This document shows positions 26,479 to 35,441 of a DNA stretch of 64,000 nucleotides, in pieces. How positions within the stretch are numbered: position 1 is the first letter of the stretch; every line of letters begins with the position of its first letter. The stretch is from DASZMX01 sp035551475. Lineage in GTDB: Bacteria; Verrucomicrobiota; Verrucomicrobiia; Limisphaerales; Palsa-1400. Both the position numbers and the translations under genes were made by a program. Location of the stretch: assembly GCA_035551475.1 (NCBI GenBank), contig DASZMX010000082.1, positions 62,001 through 126,000 on the forward strand. Direction: 5' to 3'. The notes below the pieces were generated by a model that was not told the DNA's origin, searched no databases, and saw only the letters and a program-made list of their open reading frames with translations.

Positions 26479-27365
26479 TCGCCCTTGGTCATCGTCCACA
26501 TCCCTTGCGGCGCGTTGGTGGTGCCTTTGCCCACGGTGTCCTTGGGACGCAAGGCGGCGACGTGGCCGTCGTGGAACAAATAATTGAAGCGGCGATCATG
26601 CAGGCCGAACAGAACGCCGCCGAAGCTGGCTTTGAGATCGGCGGGCTGCTTGTCTGTCAACTGCACAATCTCATAAGTGCTGGACTGTTGCGTCCACGCC
26701 GGGACGCCATAGCCGGGCCCTGCGCAGAAGGAGGGCCAATCATTGCCCGCGAGATTGCCGAGGTTGGGCAATTCGCAAAGCACGATCGTTCCGGCGAAAT
26801 CCTGCACATCGCTGCTTTTGTAGCAAAGGTTGGGCGGTGGCTCCCAAGGGCATAATTGGCCGCTGTTGCCGCCCGTGCCAGTGATGCGCACGCCGACGCC
26901 GTGGGTGGCCGCGGGGCGCGTGCCGGGATCATTGGCTTCCCCGGCGTAATTCATGGCGTAGCTGCGGCGTTGCTGGAAATTTCCATAGGTCAATCCGCCT
27001 TGGCCAATGCGGTCGGCGGGGCATTTCAAAACGCCGGGAATGGCATTGCTGTTTTGGTCCAGGCCCAGTTGCAAATCGTCCGGCGTGTCATGGCCGCCCA
27101 GGTACGCATGGAGATAATCGTCCCAGCTTAATTGGTACTGATAATCGCCCGTGCGATAAGCGGTGGGCGTGAACAGATCCTTCATGTCCGTGCTCCACAT
27201 TTGGAACGCGAGGCCGATTTGCTTTTGATTATTGGTGCACTTGATGCGTTGCGCGTGCTCCTTGGCTTGGGCCAGCGCGGGGAGGATCAAGGCGGCCAAA
27301 ATCCCAATAATGGCAATAACCACCAGCAGTTCAATCAACGTAAAAGCTCGGGTGCGGCGCAACAT
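26475..27365 (-). CDS. Prepilin-type protein with H-X9-DG C-terminal box (copy 2)
   Basis: A 296-residue protein. The N-terminal FTLIELLVVIAIIGILAA is a type IV prepilin/pseudopilin methylation helix preceded by a basic leader. The C-terminal HDRRFNYLFHDGHV fits H-X9-DG. Such proteins are very numerous in Planctomycetes and Verrucomicrobiota and are thought to be processed and assembled by a type II secretion or pilus-like system. It follows a very similar gene at 27369-28379 with only 3 bp between, so it is a tandem duplicate. Confidence 0.85.
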   Translation of the reverse strand: MLRRTRAFTLIELLVVIAIIGILAALILPALAQAKEHAQRIKCTNNQKQIGLAFQMWSTDMKDLFTPTAYRTGDYQYQLSWDDYLHAYLGGHDTPDDLQLGLDQNSNAIPGVLKCPADRIGQGGLTYGNFQQRRSYAMNYAGEANDPGTRPAATHGVGVRITGTGGNSGQLCPWEPPPNLCYKSSDVQDFAGTIVLCELPNLGNLAGNDWPSFCAGPGYGVPAWTQQSSTYEIVQLTDKQPADLKASFGGVLFGLHDRRFNYLFHDGHVAALRPKDTVGKGTTNAPQGMWTMTKGD

Positions 27366-27368
27366 ACA

Positions 27369-28379
27369 TCAGTCTCCTTTCACCATGGTCCACATGCCTT
27401 GCGGGGCGTTGGTCGTGCCTTTGCCCACCGTGTCTTGCGGGCGCAAAGTCGCCACGTGCGCATCATGGAAAAGGTAGTTGAACCGCTTGTCATGCAAACC
27501 GAAAGTCGCTCCGCCCCAATTCACTTTCCCGGTCGGGCCGCCGCCGAGGAGTGAGGTGTAATTATAAAGTTGCACCACTTCCGGGGTGGCCACTGCGCCG
27601 CTCCAGGTGGGATAACCCACGCCGGGCCCTTCGCAGAAGGATGGCCAGCCGTTGCCGGCCAGGTTGTATTGGTTCGGCAATTCGCAGAGAAGAATCGTGC
27701 CGGCATAATCCTGCACGGCAGACGACTTGTAACCGGGCGGATCCCACGAGGCATTGCTGTTCGGCGGCCCGGTGAGCGTCGTGTCCGTGATATAGACGCC
27801 CACGCCATGCGTGGCGGGCGGCAGCGCGATGGCGGGCGAGGTCGCAGAGCCGGCTCCCGGCGCTGTGACCGATCCGCCGTAATTCATCGCGTAGCTGCGG
27901 CGTTGCAAATCGTTGCCATAAGCCAGCCCCGCGCCGCTGGAGAGGCGGTTAATGCGGTCCGCCGGGCACCGCAACACCGCCGGGACGGCATTGCTGTTGT
28001 TATCCAGCGCCCCGGCCAGATCATCCGCCGTGTCATGGCCGCCCAAATACGAATGAATGTAATCATCCCACGTTAGCTGGCCGCCGGTGTCGCTGCCATA
28101 AATGCACGTCGGCGGGTAAATATCCGTGTGGTCGCTGGACCACATATGAAAGGCGATGCCCATCTGTTTCAAATTCGAGGTGCATTTGATGCGCTGCGCA
28201 TGCTCTTTGGCCTGGGCCAAAGCGGGCAGCAACAAAGCGGCTAGGATTGCAATGATGGCGATGACCACCAAAAGTTCGATGAGGGTGAAGGCGGACGCGG
28301 GGCGTTTGGGGTGGCGTTCCCGCCGAAAAAGACGGCGGGGCTCAGGCGCAGTCTTCTCTGAAAAGTAAGGGGTGTTCAT
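27369..28379 (-). CDS. Prepilin-type protein with H-X9-DG-like box (copy 1)
   Basis: A 336-residue paralogue of the next gene. It has a longer basic leader (about 28 residues, RRERHPKRPASA) before FTLIELLVVIAIIAILAA. The terminal box reads HDKRFNYLFHDAHV, so the usual Gly is Ala. Both copies end with the phrase TVGKGTTNAPQGMWTM. Additional inserts near residues 170-200 separate the two. It is first in a two-gene operon read from the intergenic region at 28380-28641. Confidence 0.85.
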   Translation of the reverse strand: MNTPYFSEKTAPEPRRLFRRERHPKRPASAFTLIELLVVIAIIAILAALLLPALAQAKEHAQRIKCTSNLKQMGIAFHMWSSDHTDIYPPTCIYGSDTGGQLTWDDYIHSYLGGHDTADDLAGALDNNSNAVPAVLRCPADRINRLSSGAGLAYGNDLQRRSYAMNYGGSVTAPGAGSATSPAIALPPATHGVGVYITDTTLTGPPNSNASWDPPGYKSSAVQDYAGTILLCELPNQYNLAGNGWPSFCEGPGVGYPTWSGAVATPEVVQLYNYTSLLGGGPTGKVNWGGATFGLHDKRFNYLFHDAHVATLRPQDTVGKGTTNAPQGMWTMVKGD

Positions 28380-28641
28380 TTGGGTTTTGTTCTTCAGGCT
28401 TCATTTTAATATAGCCGTTTTCCCATCGGATGGGAAAGTCCGCAAGAGACTGAGTCTGCTCTACGCCTTTAGTCTGGGATGGCGAATGGTAGGGGAACAC
28501 CGCCTCTCACGGCAACTCAAATACCAGAGCATTGGGCCGAGGGTGAAAAACGGCAAAATGCGGAAATTCGTAATTGGCAAAGATTTGCGAGGTTTGACCT
28601 TGCGCTATTGTAGGCAAATGCCTTACAAATGTAGTTGAAGC
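28380..28641. promoter_or_regulatory. Divergent intergenic region with imperfect palindrome
   Basis: This 262-bp gap separates the divergent pseudopilin and small-protein genes and is AT-richer than its flanks. An imperfect palindrome TGTAGGCAAATGCCTTACA (28609-28627) lies just before the ATG at 28642, and a TTGACC (28594-28599) may be a -35. Nothing coding is seen. A regulator binding site is only a suggestion. Confidence 0.3.
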
Positions 28642-28896
28642 ATGCGTATCTTGATTCAAGATCCTGATTCCAAGCGTTTCTTTGACGGAAGCCAATGGGG
28701 CTCCGACGCCAATAGCGCGATGGAATTTGAGAGCGTCTATTCGGCGGAGCAATTCTGCCATGAACAGACGATCGAGAAGGCGCTGATCGTGGTGAAGTTC
28801 AACGATGCCGCCGCGCAGGACATCAAGTACGCCGTTGGGCCGGCCAACGCCTTGCTGACGTCCAAGCCTCCCACGACCCGTCTCTATCGTCATTAA
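28642..28896 (+). CDS. Small conserved-looking protein of unknown function
   Basis: An 84-residue protein beginning MRILIQDPDSKRFFDG, with a mixed alpha/beta pattern and one Cys (about 39). I do not recognise a named family. Codon use matches the neighbours. It sits 42 bp upstream of recF on the same strand, so cotranscription is likely. No signal peptide or membrane helix is seen. It may be a small regulatory or adaptor protein, but this is not supported by any motif. Confidence 0.6.
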   Translation: MRILIQDPDSKRFFDGSQWGSDANSAMEFESVYSAEQFCHEQTIEKALIVVKFNDAAAQDIKYAVGPANALLTSKPPTTRLYRH

Positions 28897-28938
28897 GTTT
28901 GCACCGCTTCCGCGTTCGGTGTTCAGTTTCGGGGACGG

Positions 28939-30027
28939 ATGCACCTGGCCCAACTGAGATTACGCGATTTCCGCAATTACCCGCGTCTGGACGCGAGTTT
29001 TCTCCCGGGCTTTCATGTGCTGTTGGGCGACAACGCCCAGGGCAAAACCAACATTCTCGAGGCGATTTATTTGCTGGCCACGCTGCGCTCGTTTCGCGGC
29101 GTAGGCGGCGCGCAAATTGTCCGGCATGGCCAGAAAGGCTACTTCATTGGCGCGCAGGTCGTTGCGCAAGGATCGCACGAGATCAAAATGTATTGGTCGG
29201 CGGCGGAGCGAAAACTGACCCGCAACGGCCAGCCGGTGCGAACGCTCGGGGATTACTGGGGAACCTTGCGCGCGGTGGTTTTTTGCACGGAAGACATGCA
29301 ATTAATCAAAGGGGCGGGACGCTTGCGCCGGCGCTTCATGGACTTGCTGCTCGCCCAAACCGCCCCCATTTATCTGCCGCTCCTGCAGCGTTATGCGGGA
29401 GCCTTGCGCGCGCGCAACGCCCTGCTCAAACGCCGCACAGTGGACGAGCCGGCGCTGGAGGCGTTCACCCGTGAATTGGTGCAGGCCGGCAATGAGTTGA
29501 CACGCTTTCGCCGCGAACTGATTCCACAAATTGCGCCGCTCGCCATCGAAGCCTACGGGCGCGTCTCCGGCCAGGCTGAGCAACTGGAGCTGGAATATCA
29601 GCCGTCCGTGCGCAGCGATTTTTCACTGGAGCTGGCCCGGCAGCGCGCGCGCGAAGCGGCGCTGCGTGTGACGTTGGTCGGGCCGCATCGCGATGAATTG
29701 CAATTGCGCCTGGATGGGAAGTCCGCCGCCAAATTCGCCAGCGAAGGCCAAAAGCGCTCCATCGCCATCGCCCTGAAAATCACGCAGGCCGAGCATCTGG
29801 CCGCGGCCCACGGCGCTCCGCCCATTCTTTTGATTGACGACGTCATGGGCGAGCTGGACGCGCGGCGCCGCGCCGGTTTCCTGCCTTTGCTCAACCGCGC
29901 CCGGCACGCGCACAGCCAGGTCTTCATGACTTGCACGGAGGAGAACTGGCCGCGCGAATTGGGGCGCGACCTGCGGCTGTGGGAAGTCAAGCGCGGGACC
30001 CTCCGCCCGCGGGATGCGGCTGGTTGA
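28939..30027 (+). CDS. recF: DNA replication/repair protein RecF
   Basis: A 362-residue SMC-like ATPase. It starts LAQLRLRDFRNYPRLD, has Walker A GDNAQGKT (30-37), and the signature FASEGQKRS with Walker B LLIDDVMGELD near the C-terminus. RecF works with RecO and RecR to load RecA at gapped DNA. In many bacteria it sits by dnaA and dnaN; here it does not, since a small unknown gene precedes it and a DUF4230 gene follows. Confidence 0.9.
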   Translation: MHLAQLRLRDFRNYPRLDASFLPGFHVLLGDNAQGKTNILEAIYLLATLRSFRGVGGAQIVRHGQKGYFIGAQVVAQGSHEIKMYWSAAERKLTRNGQPVRTLGDYWGTLRAVVFCTEDMQLIKGAGRLRRRFMDLLLAQTAPIYLPLLQRYAGALRARNALLKRRTVDEPALEAFTRELVQAGNELTRFRRELIPQIAPLAIEAYGRVSGQAEQLELEYQPSVRSDFSLELARQRAREAALRVTLVGPHRDELQLRLDGKSAAKFASEGQKRSIAIALKITQAEHLAAAHGAPPILLIDDVMGELDARRRAGFLPLLNRARHAHSQVFMTCTEENWPRELGRDLRLWEVKRGTLRPRDAAG

Positions 30028-30074
30028 AGGCTTTGCAAACGGGCGCCGGCGTCGCATCATGTGATTTCTTAAAC

Positions 30075-30653
30075 ATGTTTAAACGAATCGCGGCGGTGGG
30101 GGCGGCCTTGCTGCTAATTTTGTCCCTCGGATTATTGTTCGCCTTTGTGTCGCGGCATTGGCTGCCCTTGAACGGGGTGACGACGCTGAACACGCCGGCC
30201 ATTCTCACGCGCGTGCAAACTCTGTCGCAGCTCGTGACCGTCAAATATGTCCTGGAGAAGGTGGTCGTGGTGGAAGACGCCAAATGGTACGGGGAAAACC
30301 GCGTCGTGCTGGTGGCGCATGGCATTGCCAAGGCGGGCATCGATTTCAGCCGGCTCAAACCGGACGATCTCAAAGTGTCCGACAAGAAAATCAGCATCGC
30401 CCTGCCCAAGGCGTTGGTGACGGATGTTTATCTCGACGAAGCCCGCACGGAAGTGCTCGACCGCACCACGGGCATCATGCGTGTTTTTGACAAGGATTTG
30501 GAGCAGAACGCCCGGCGCCAGGCCGTGGACGATCTGCGGCGCGCCGCCTTGCAGGAGGGCATCATCAAGGACGCCAGCGACCGCGCCCGCGCGCAGCTCT
30601 CCAACTTATTCTTTCAAATGGGCTTTTCCGAAGTCGAGTTTCAGGGGAAATAA
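30075..30653 (+). CDS. DUF4230-family membrane-anchored protein
   Basis: A 192-residue protein with an N-terminal hydrophobic helix (about residues 7-25) and a C-terminal domain whose QTLSQLVTVKYVLEKVVVVED and KKISIALPKALVTDVYLDE pattern recalls DUF4230. The function is unknown in the family. Start 30075 was chosen because the hydrophobic helix begins there; the frame extends upstream into recF only by chance. It is probably exported as a membrane-anchored periplasmic protein. Confidence 0.65.
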   Translation: MFKRIAAVGAALLLILSLGLLFAFVSRHWLPLNGVTTLNTPAILTRVQTLSQLVTVKYVLEKVVVVEDAKWYGENRVVLVAHGIAKAGIDFSRLKPDDLKVSDKKISIALPKALVTDVYLDEARTEVLDRTTGIMRVFDKDLEQNARRQAVDDLRRAALQEGIIKDASDRARAQLSNLFFQMGFSEVEFQGK

Positions 30654-30735
30654 ACGGGCGATTCCGGCATTTTCGGCTTGTTTTACGGGCGGCATTGGCA
30701 ATGATCGGGCGCTAACCAAAGTCCTGCTCCGCATT

Positions 30736-33717
30736 ATGAAAAACCAAATTCAACGGATGCTTGCCGTACTCCTGTTGGGCGCGACGGCCGCAACTTCGCC
30801 CGCGCAATCAACCGCCTTCACCTATCAAGGCCAGTTGCAATACAACGGCGCGCCCGCCAATGGCCTCTACGATTTGCAATTCGCCGTGTTCGACGCCGTC
30901 ACCAATGGCGTCCAAATCTCCGTTTTCGTGACCAATGTGGCGACGCCCGTGAGCGCCGGCTTGTTCACCGCGACGCTGGATTTTGGCGCCGCGCCATTTG
31001 ACGGTTCGCCCATCTGGCTCGATGTGGCGGCCCGCACTAATGGCAATGGCGCCTTCGTGAGTTTGGCCCCGCGCCAGCCGATCACGCCTTCGCCCCTCGC
31101 GATTTACGCCGCCACCGCCGCCTCGGCGGGCGCGGTCGGCTCCATCGTCAATACCAACATCGCGCAACTCAGCGTGCCGAACACCACCGTCCAAGCCACT
31201 GGCTCGCTCACGGTGTTCAACGGTTTTATTGTCGGCGTCACCCTGCTTAATCCCGGCTCCGGCTACACCACGGCGCCTGCGGTTGCGATCGTGGACGCCA
31301 CTGGCTCCAACGCCCTCATCACCGCCACTGCGGCCGGCGGCTCCGTCACCAGCCTTAACATCTCCAGCGCCGGCGTGAACTATTCGGCCAACGCAACTCT
31401 CGTCATCGGGGCGCCGCCCAGCAACTCCCGCGAGACGTTCACCAGCGCCAATACTTTCACCGGCGTCAATTTATTGACCAACACCGGCAACGTATTCAAC
31501 GGCTCATTCGGCGTTCTTTCCGGCGGCACGTTGACTGTGAGCAATAATTTAAATCTGGCTGCGACCACCACTGCGGCGTCGGGCATTATTTATGCGGGCA
31601 GCGCCACCTTGATGCATTCTTACGGCACGCAAAACTTTTTCGCGGGCGCCGGGGCGGGGAATTTGACGATGACCGGGACTGGCCAAAACACCGCCATTGG
31701 CTACCAGGCGCTTAAGGCTAACACCACCGGCGCCGCCAACACTGCCGTCGGCGCATCCGCGCTGGCTGCTAACACCACCGGCGCCAATAACACGGCGGTG
31801 GGCGGGCTGGCGCTGACCGCAAACACGACTGGCGCCAACAACACTGCCATCGGCATCAATGCGCTCGTCGCCAACACCACCGGGGGGCAAAACACCGCTG
31901 CAGGCAACGGCGCCATGCACAACAACACCATCGGCATCCATAACACGGTCAGCGGCTACCAAGCCCTGGTCGCCAGCACCAATGGAAGTTATAACGTCGC
32001 CAGTGGCTATCAAGCGCTGGCCACTTCCACCAGCGGCAGCAATAACGTCGCCATTGGCGATTGGGCGCTGAATCTGATGACGACGGCCAGCAACAACGTC
32101 GCCAACGGCCATCAAGCGTTGAATCTGGACACCACCGGCAGCGGCAACACCGCGGATGGCGAATCCGCGCTGCACAATGTCACCACCGGCAGCAATAATA
32201 TCGGGCTTGGCGTTGATTCCGGCACGAATCTGACCACCGGGTCCGGCAATATTGAAATTGGGTCCGCCGGTGTCGCAGGAGATAGCCGGGTCATTCGCCT
32301 CGGAACGCCTGGTGTTCAAACCAACACCTTTATCGCCGGTGTCATGTTCGGGGACGGCAGCGGTCTGACGAATCTCAACGGCGCGCAGGTGCGGAGCGGG
32401 TTGAATAACGTGAATCTTGCCTTGGCGTACGAAGCCTTTATCGGCGGGGGTTATGTCAATTTCATCGCGAGCAACGCCACGTCGGCGGCCATTGGCGGTG
32501 GTTGGGCCAATACAATTGACACGAACGCTTACGAAGCCACGGTGGCCGGCGGTTGGAGCAACGCCGTTGGTCCGCTCGCCTGGCAGGCCACCATTGGGGG
32601 CGGCTGGAATAATACGATCGGCGGCAGCGCCGTCCAAGCCACTATCGCCGGAGGCACGGGCAACTTTATCGGCGCCCAGCAGGCTTTTATCGGCGGCGGC
32701 CTCCAGAATCAGGCCTTCGGAGCCCAATCCGTCGTCGCGGGCGGATATGCGAACGCGACGCAAAATGAGTTTACCACGGTGGGCGGCGGCTCCGGGAATG
32801 TTGCATCCGGCGCCTGGGGCGTCGTGGCGGGCGGCGATAACAACGCGGCGTCCGGTCAATATGCCAGCGTGGGCGGCGGCACGAACAATGTGGCCAGCGG
32901 TTACGAGGCCGTGGTGGCGGGAGGCTTTAATAATCTGGCCAATGCTGTTGGCGCATCGGTGAACGGAGGTTATTACGTGTCAGCCACGGCGCCTGCCGCG
33001 ACGGCTAGTGGCGGCGCGGTCAACACGGCGAGCGGATCGGCCTCCAGCGTGGCGGGCGGTTGGGGCAATCAGGCCACCGGCGCCGCGAGCGCGGTGGGCG
33101 GCGGCACCAACAATTCAGCCGCAGGTCATGCGGCGGTCGTGCCCGGCGGTTATGGCAACGTGGCCAATGGCGATTTTTCCTTTGCCGCAGGCGCCCTCGC
33201 CTCGGCGCAACACAGCAATTCGTTTGTGTGGAGCGATGGATCGACGAATACTGCGACCACCTCCACCAATCAATTTTTGGCGCGCGCTTCGGGCGGCGTG
33301 GTGTTTTACACCAGCACGAATACGACGAGCGGCGTGGCGCTGGCTGCGGGCAGTGGTTCCTGGTCCTCTTTGAGTGATCGCAATGCCAAAGATGAATTTC
33401 GTCCGGTGGATGCGCTGGCCGTTTTGGATAAGGTCGCGGCGCTCCCGCTCCAAACGTGGCATTACAAAACGCAGGATGCCAGCGTGCGTCACGTCGGGCC
33501 GGTGGCGCAGGATTTTTACGCCGCGTTCGGCGTGGGCGAAGACGAGCGGCACATCGCCACGATTGATTCGGAGGGCGTCGCCCTGACCGCCATTCAAGGG
33601 CTCAATCAAAAGGTGGACGCCTTGAAGGCCGAGTTGCAACGGCGCGACGCCGAAGACGCGGATTTGACCGCGCGCCTGCGCAGGTTGGAAATGTTGCTCG
33701 GCGAAAAATCCCGCTAA
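30736..33717 (+). CDS. Large secreted repeat protein with S74-type C-terminal chaperone
   Basis: A 993-residue protein. A signal peptide covers about residues 1-24, followed by a domain starting TAFTYQGQLQYNGAPANGLY. Residues 318-487 hold ten 17-residue NTAxG-type repeats as in YadA heads, and about 565-820 hold a second set (AxVxGGxxNxASG). The C-terminus has SDRNAKDEFRPVD and AQDFYAAFG, matching the peptidase S74 intramolecular chaperone of tailspikes, which usually self-cleaves at the Ser of SDxxxK, then a coiled coil (about 950-990). It probably forms a trimeric cell-surface fibre. No anchoring domain is visible. Confidence 0.8.
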   Translation: MKNQIQRMLAVLLLGATAATSPAQSTAFTYQGQLQYNGAPANGLYDLQFAVFDAVTNGVQISVFVTNVATPVSAGLFTATLDFGAAPFDGSPIWLDVAARTNGNGAFVSLAPRQPITPSPLAIYAATAASAGAVGSIVNTNIAQLSVPNTTVQATGSLTVFNGFIVGVTLLNPGSGYTTAPAVAIVDATGSNALITATAAGGSVTSLNISSAGVNYSANATLVIGAPPSNSRETFTSANTFTGVNLLTNTGNVFNGSFGVLSGGTLTVSNNLNLAATTTAASGIIYAGSATLMHSYGTQNFFAGAGAGNLTMTGTGQNTAIGYQALKANTTGAANTAVGASALAANTTGANNTAVGGLALTANTTGANNTAIGINALVANTTGGQNTAAGNGAMHNNTIGIHNTVSGYQALVASTNGSYNVASGYQALATSTSGSNNVAIGDWALNLMTTASNNVANGHQALNLDTTGSGNTADGESALHNVTTGSNNIGLGVDSGTNLTTGSGNIEIGSAGVAGDSRVIRLGTPGVQTNTFIAGVMFGDGSGLTNLNGAQVRSGLNNVNLALAYEAFIGGGYVNFIASNATSAAIGGGWANTIDTNAYEATVAGGWSNAVGPLAWQATIGGGWNNTIGGSAVQATIAGGTGNFIGAQQAFIGGGLQNQAFGAQSVVAGGYANATQNEFTTVGGGSGNVASGAWGVVAGGDNNAASGQYASVGGGTNNVASGYEAVVAGGFNNLANAVGASVNGGYYVSATAPAATASGGAVNTASGSASSVAGGWGNQATGAASAVGGGTNNSAAGHAAVVPGGYGNVANGDFSFAAGALASAQHSNSFVWSDGSTNTATTSTNQFLARASGGVVFYTSTNTTSGVALAAGSGSWSSLSDRNAKDEFRPVDALAVLDKVAALPLQTWHYKTQDASVRHVGPVAQDFYAAFGVGEDERHIATIDSEGVALTAIQGLNQKVDALKAELQRRDAEDADLTARLRRLEMLLGEKSR
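31687..32196 (+). repeat. Ten tandem 51-bp coding repeats (YadA-like head)
   Basis: Ten units of 17 codons, such as NTAIGYQALKANTTGAA and NTAVGASALAANTTGAN, follow without gaps. They encode left-handed beta-roll turns as in trimeric adhesin heads. The first four or five units are most similar at the DNA level, suggesting more recent copying. Confidence 0.85.
32430..33190 (+). repeat. Second coding repeat array, GG-N/ASG type
   Basis: Repeats of 14-17 codons, for example AVVAGGFNNLANAVG and ASVGGGTNNVASGYE, fill the second half of the surface protein before its chaperone. They resemble the ESPR/YadA-type head repeats but are more degenerate than the first array. Confidence 0.75.
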
Positions 33718-33720
33718 GCG

Positions 33721-34554
33721 TCAGGGCTGGACGCCGAAATCAAAGAGCCGCCCGCCGGCGCCGATGACGTAGCCGTACCCCACGATGGGCGTGTTGCCCG
33801 CGTGGAAAAACGCATACTCGCCGGGAGCCAGGTCTTGCTTGGGCGACACTTTGAAAATGCCGGGCGCAATTTTGTCAAAGGTGGTCGCGCGCACGTCTTT
33901 GTTCTCGGGCCCGCTTTGGCTGCCGCTGTAGGCGTTCATTTGCCCGACCACCAGGCGGCGGCGATCGTCTTTTTTCTTCACCTCCATTTGCGCCAGCACA
34001 AATTCGTTGGGGCTGGTGGCGCCGGAATCGCCTTCAAAATAAAAATAAAAGACCGGCCGCTTTTGGGTGATTTGAAACGCCGCCGCGCTGCCGTTGAGGT
34101 CCGCGCGTGACTTTGCCGTCGCTCCCCAAGCCATGCCCCACACGGCGCCGCCGCCCGATTCAATGCGCGTGATGGCGGACGCTTCCAGCTTGGTCATCTT
34201 TTTCTTGCCCTCGTCAAAAAACCAAATGCCCGGCTCGTGCATCGCCGTCGGATCGTTGGGGTCGCCGGGCGGTGCGGGGGCGGCGGCGGCCGGCTTGGCC
34301 GCGGTGATCATCGCGCTCATCACGCCTTCGCTGATGCCCGCGGCTTTCAATTGTTTCAAACTCTCAATGCCGGTGTCGAAATTGCAGCGGCTGGATTTGA
34401 TCTTGTCAATAATGACGCCGTCGCCCAACCCCAACTGATGCAGGTCGATGACCGATTTGTTGACCAGGACGTCGGCCTCCTGCGCGCGCACCGGCGCCTG
34501 ACAAAATAAGGACACCAATAAAACCAGGAATGTGATGATCGTTTTTGTTTTCAT
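33721..34554 (-). CDS. Secreted protein of unknown function
   Basis: A 277-residue protein with a clear signal peptide (about residues 1-24, FLVLLVSLFCQAPVRA). A helical region of about residues 30-90 (VNKSVIDLHQLGLGDGVIID) resembles a short repeated signal seen in exported Bacteroidota and Verrucomicrobiota proteins. The rest is beta-rich with EYAFFHAGN near the end. No enzyme motif is seen. Start 34554 was chosen because the signal peptide starts there. It lies 3 bp from the end of the convergent surface-repeat gene. Confidence 0.65.
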   Translation of the reverse strand: MKTKTIITFLVLLVSLFCQAPVRAQEADVLVNKSVIDLHQLGLGDGVIIDKIKSSRCNFDTGIESLKQLKAAGISEGVMSAMITAAKPAAAAPAPPGDPNDPTAMHEPGIWFFDEGKKKMTKLEASAITRIESGGGAVWGMAWGATAKSRADLNGSAAAFQITQKRPVFYFYFEGDSGATSPNEFVLAQMEVKKKDDRRRLVVGQMNAYSGSQSGPENKDVRATTFDKIAPGIFKVSPKQDLAPGEYAFFHAGNTPIVGYGYVIGAGGRLFDFGVQP

Positions 34555-34616
34555 GATCGGTTTTCCAAGTGACAACTGAATATTCAATATCCCGCAATGC
34601 CTCGCAAGCGGGAAAC

Positions 34617-35375
34617 TCACTGCGCCGTCCAGCCGCCGTCCACCACGATGTCCGTGCCGGTGATGAAGTCGGCGTGCTCCGAGCAAAGGAAAAGGGCGAG
34701 CTGGCCGATGTCCTTGGGATCACCCCAGCTTCCGAGGGGAATTTTGGCGAGGAACTGCGCGTTCAGTTCGGGATTATCAAGGAGCGGACGGTTCATTTCT
34801 GTGGCGAAAGGGCCGGGGCTGATGCCATTGACGGTGATTCGGTCCGGCGCCAGTTCGAGGGCGAGGGCGCGAATCAAGCCGAGCAACGCCGCCTTGCTGG
34901 CGCTGTAGGCGGACCGGCCCGGCAGCGAAATGTGGCTCATGATCGATGTCATGTTAATGACACGCCCATAGCCGCGCCCTTTCATGTGGGGAACGAAATG
35001 ACGGCAGATCAAAAAAACGCTCGTTAAATTGGTGTCCATCACCTGCCGCCATTCCGCGAGGGAGAATTCGATCAGCGGCTTGCGAATGTTCATCCCCGCG
35101 TTGTTGATGAGGATGTGCGGCGCCGGCATCTTCTGCAAAACGCTCTCCGCCACGCGGGCGATTTGGGTTTCGTTGGTCACATCCGCCGGAAAAACATGCG
35201 CCACCGCGCCCAAGGCGCGCGCGGCGCGGGCCGTTTCTTCCAGTGGCGCCGCCTGACGCGCCAGCAAGATCACTTCCGCGCCGGCCGCCGCCAGGGCCAG
35301 CGCCATTTCGCGGCCCAACCCCTGGCTCGCGCCCGTGATCAGCGCGCCTTTTCCTTTGAGATTGCCTGTGTTCAT
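34617..35375 (-). CDS. Short-chain dehydrogenase/reductase
   Basis: A 252-residue classical SDR. The cofactor motif is TGASQGLG (14-21), NNAG occurs at 91-94, and the catalytic set is S144, Y157 and K161. The C-terminal VDGGWTAQ is typical. Best fit is a gluconate 5-dehydrogenase or 3-oxoacyl-ACP reductase-like enzyme; the sequence does not settle the substrate. It is divergent from the TolB-like gene. Confidence 0.85.
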   Translation of the reverse strand: MNTGNLKGKGALITGASQGLGREMALALAAAGAEVILLARQAAPLEETARAARALGAVAHVFPADVTNETQIARVAESVLQKMPAPHILINNAGMNIRKPLIEFSLAEWRQVMDTNLTSVFLICRHFVPHMKGRGYGRVINMTSIMSHISLPGRSAYSASKAALLGLIRALALELAPDRITVNGISPGPFATEMNRPLLDNPELNAQFLAKIPLGSWGDPKDIGQLALFLCSEHADFITGTDIVVDGGWTAQ

Positions 35376-35441
35376 GGTTTGTCCGAATCCTGTCCGAAAG
35401 GCCTATTGCGCGGGGGCGCGATCTGTCATAATCGTTGTGTC

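Noticed and set aside
31687..33190. A CRISPR array or minisatellite.
   Set aside because: The repeats keep one reading frame, vary mainly at the third codon base and encode known adhesin-type repeat peptides.
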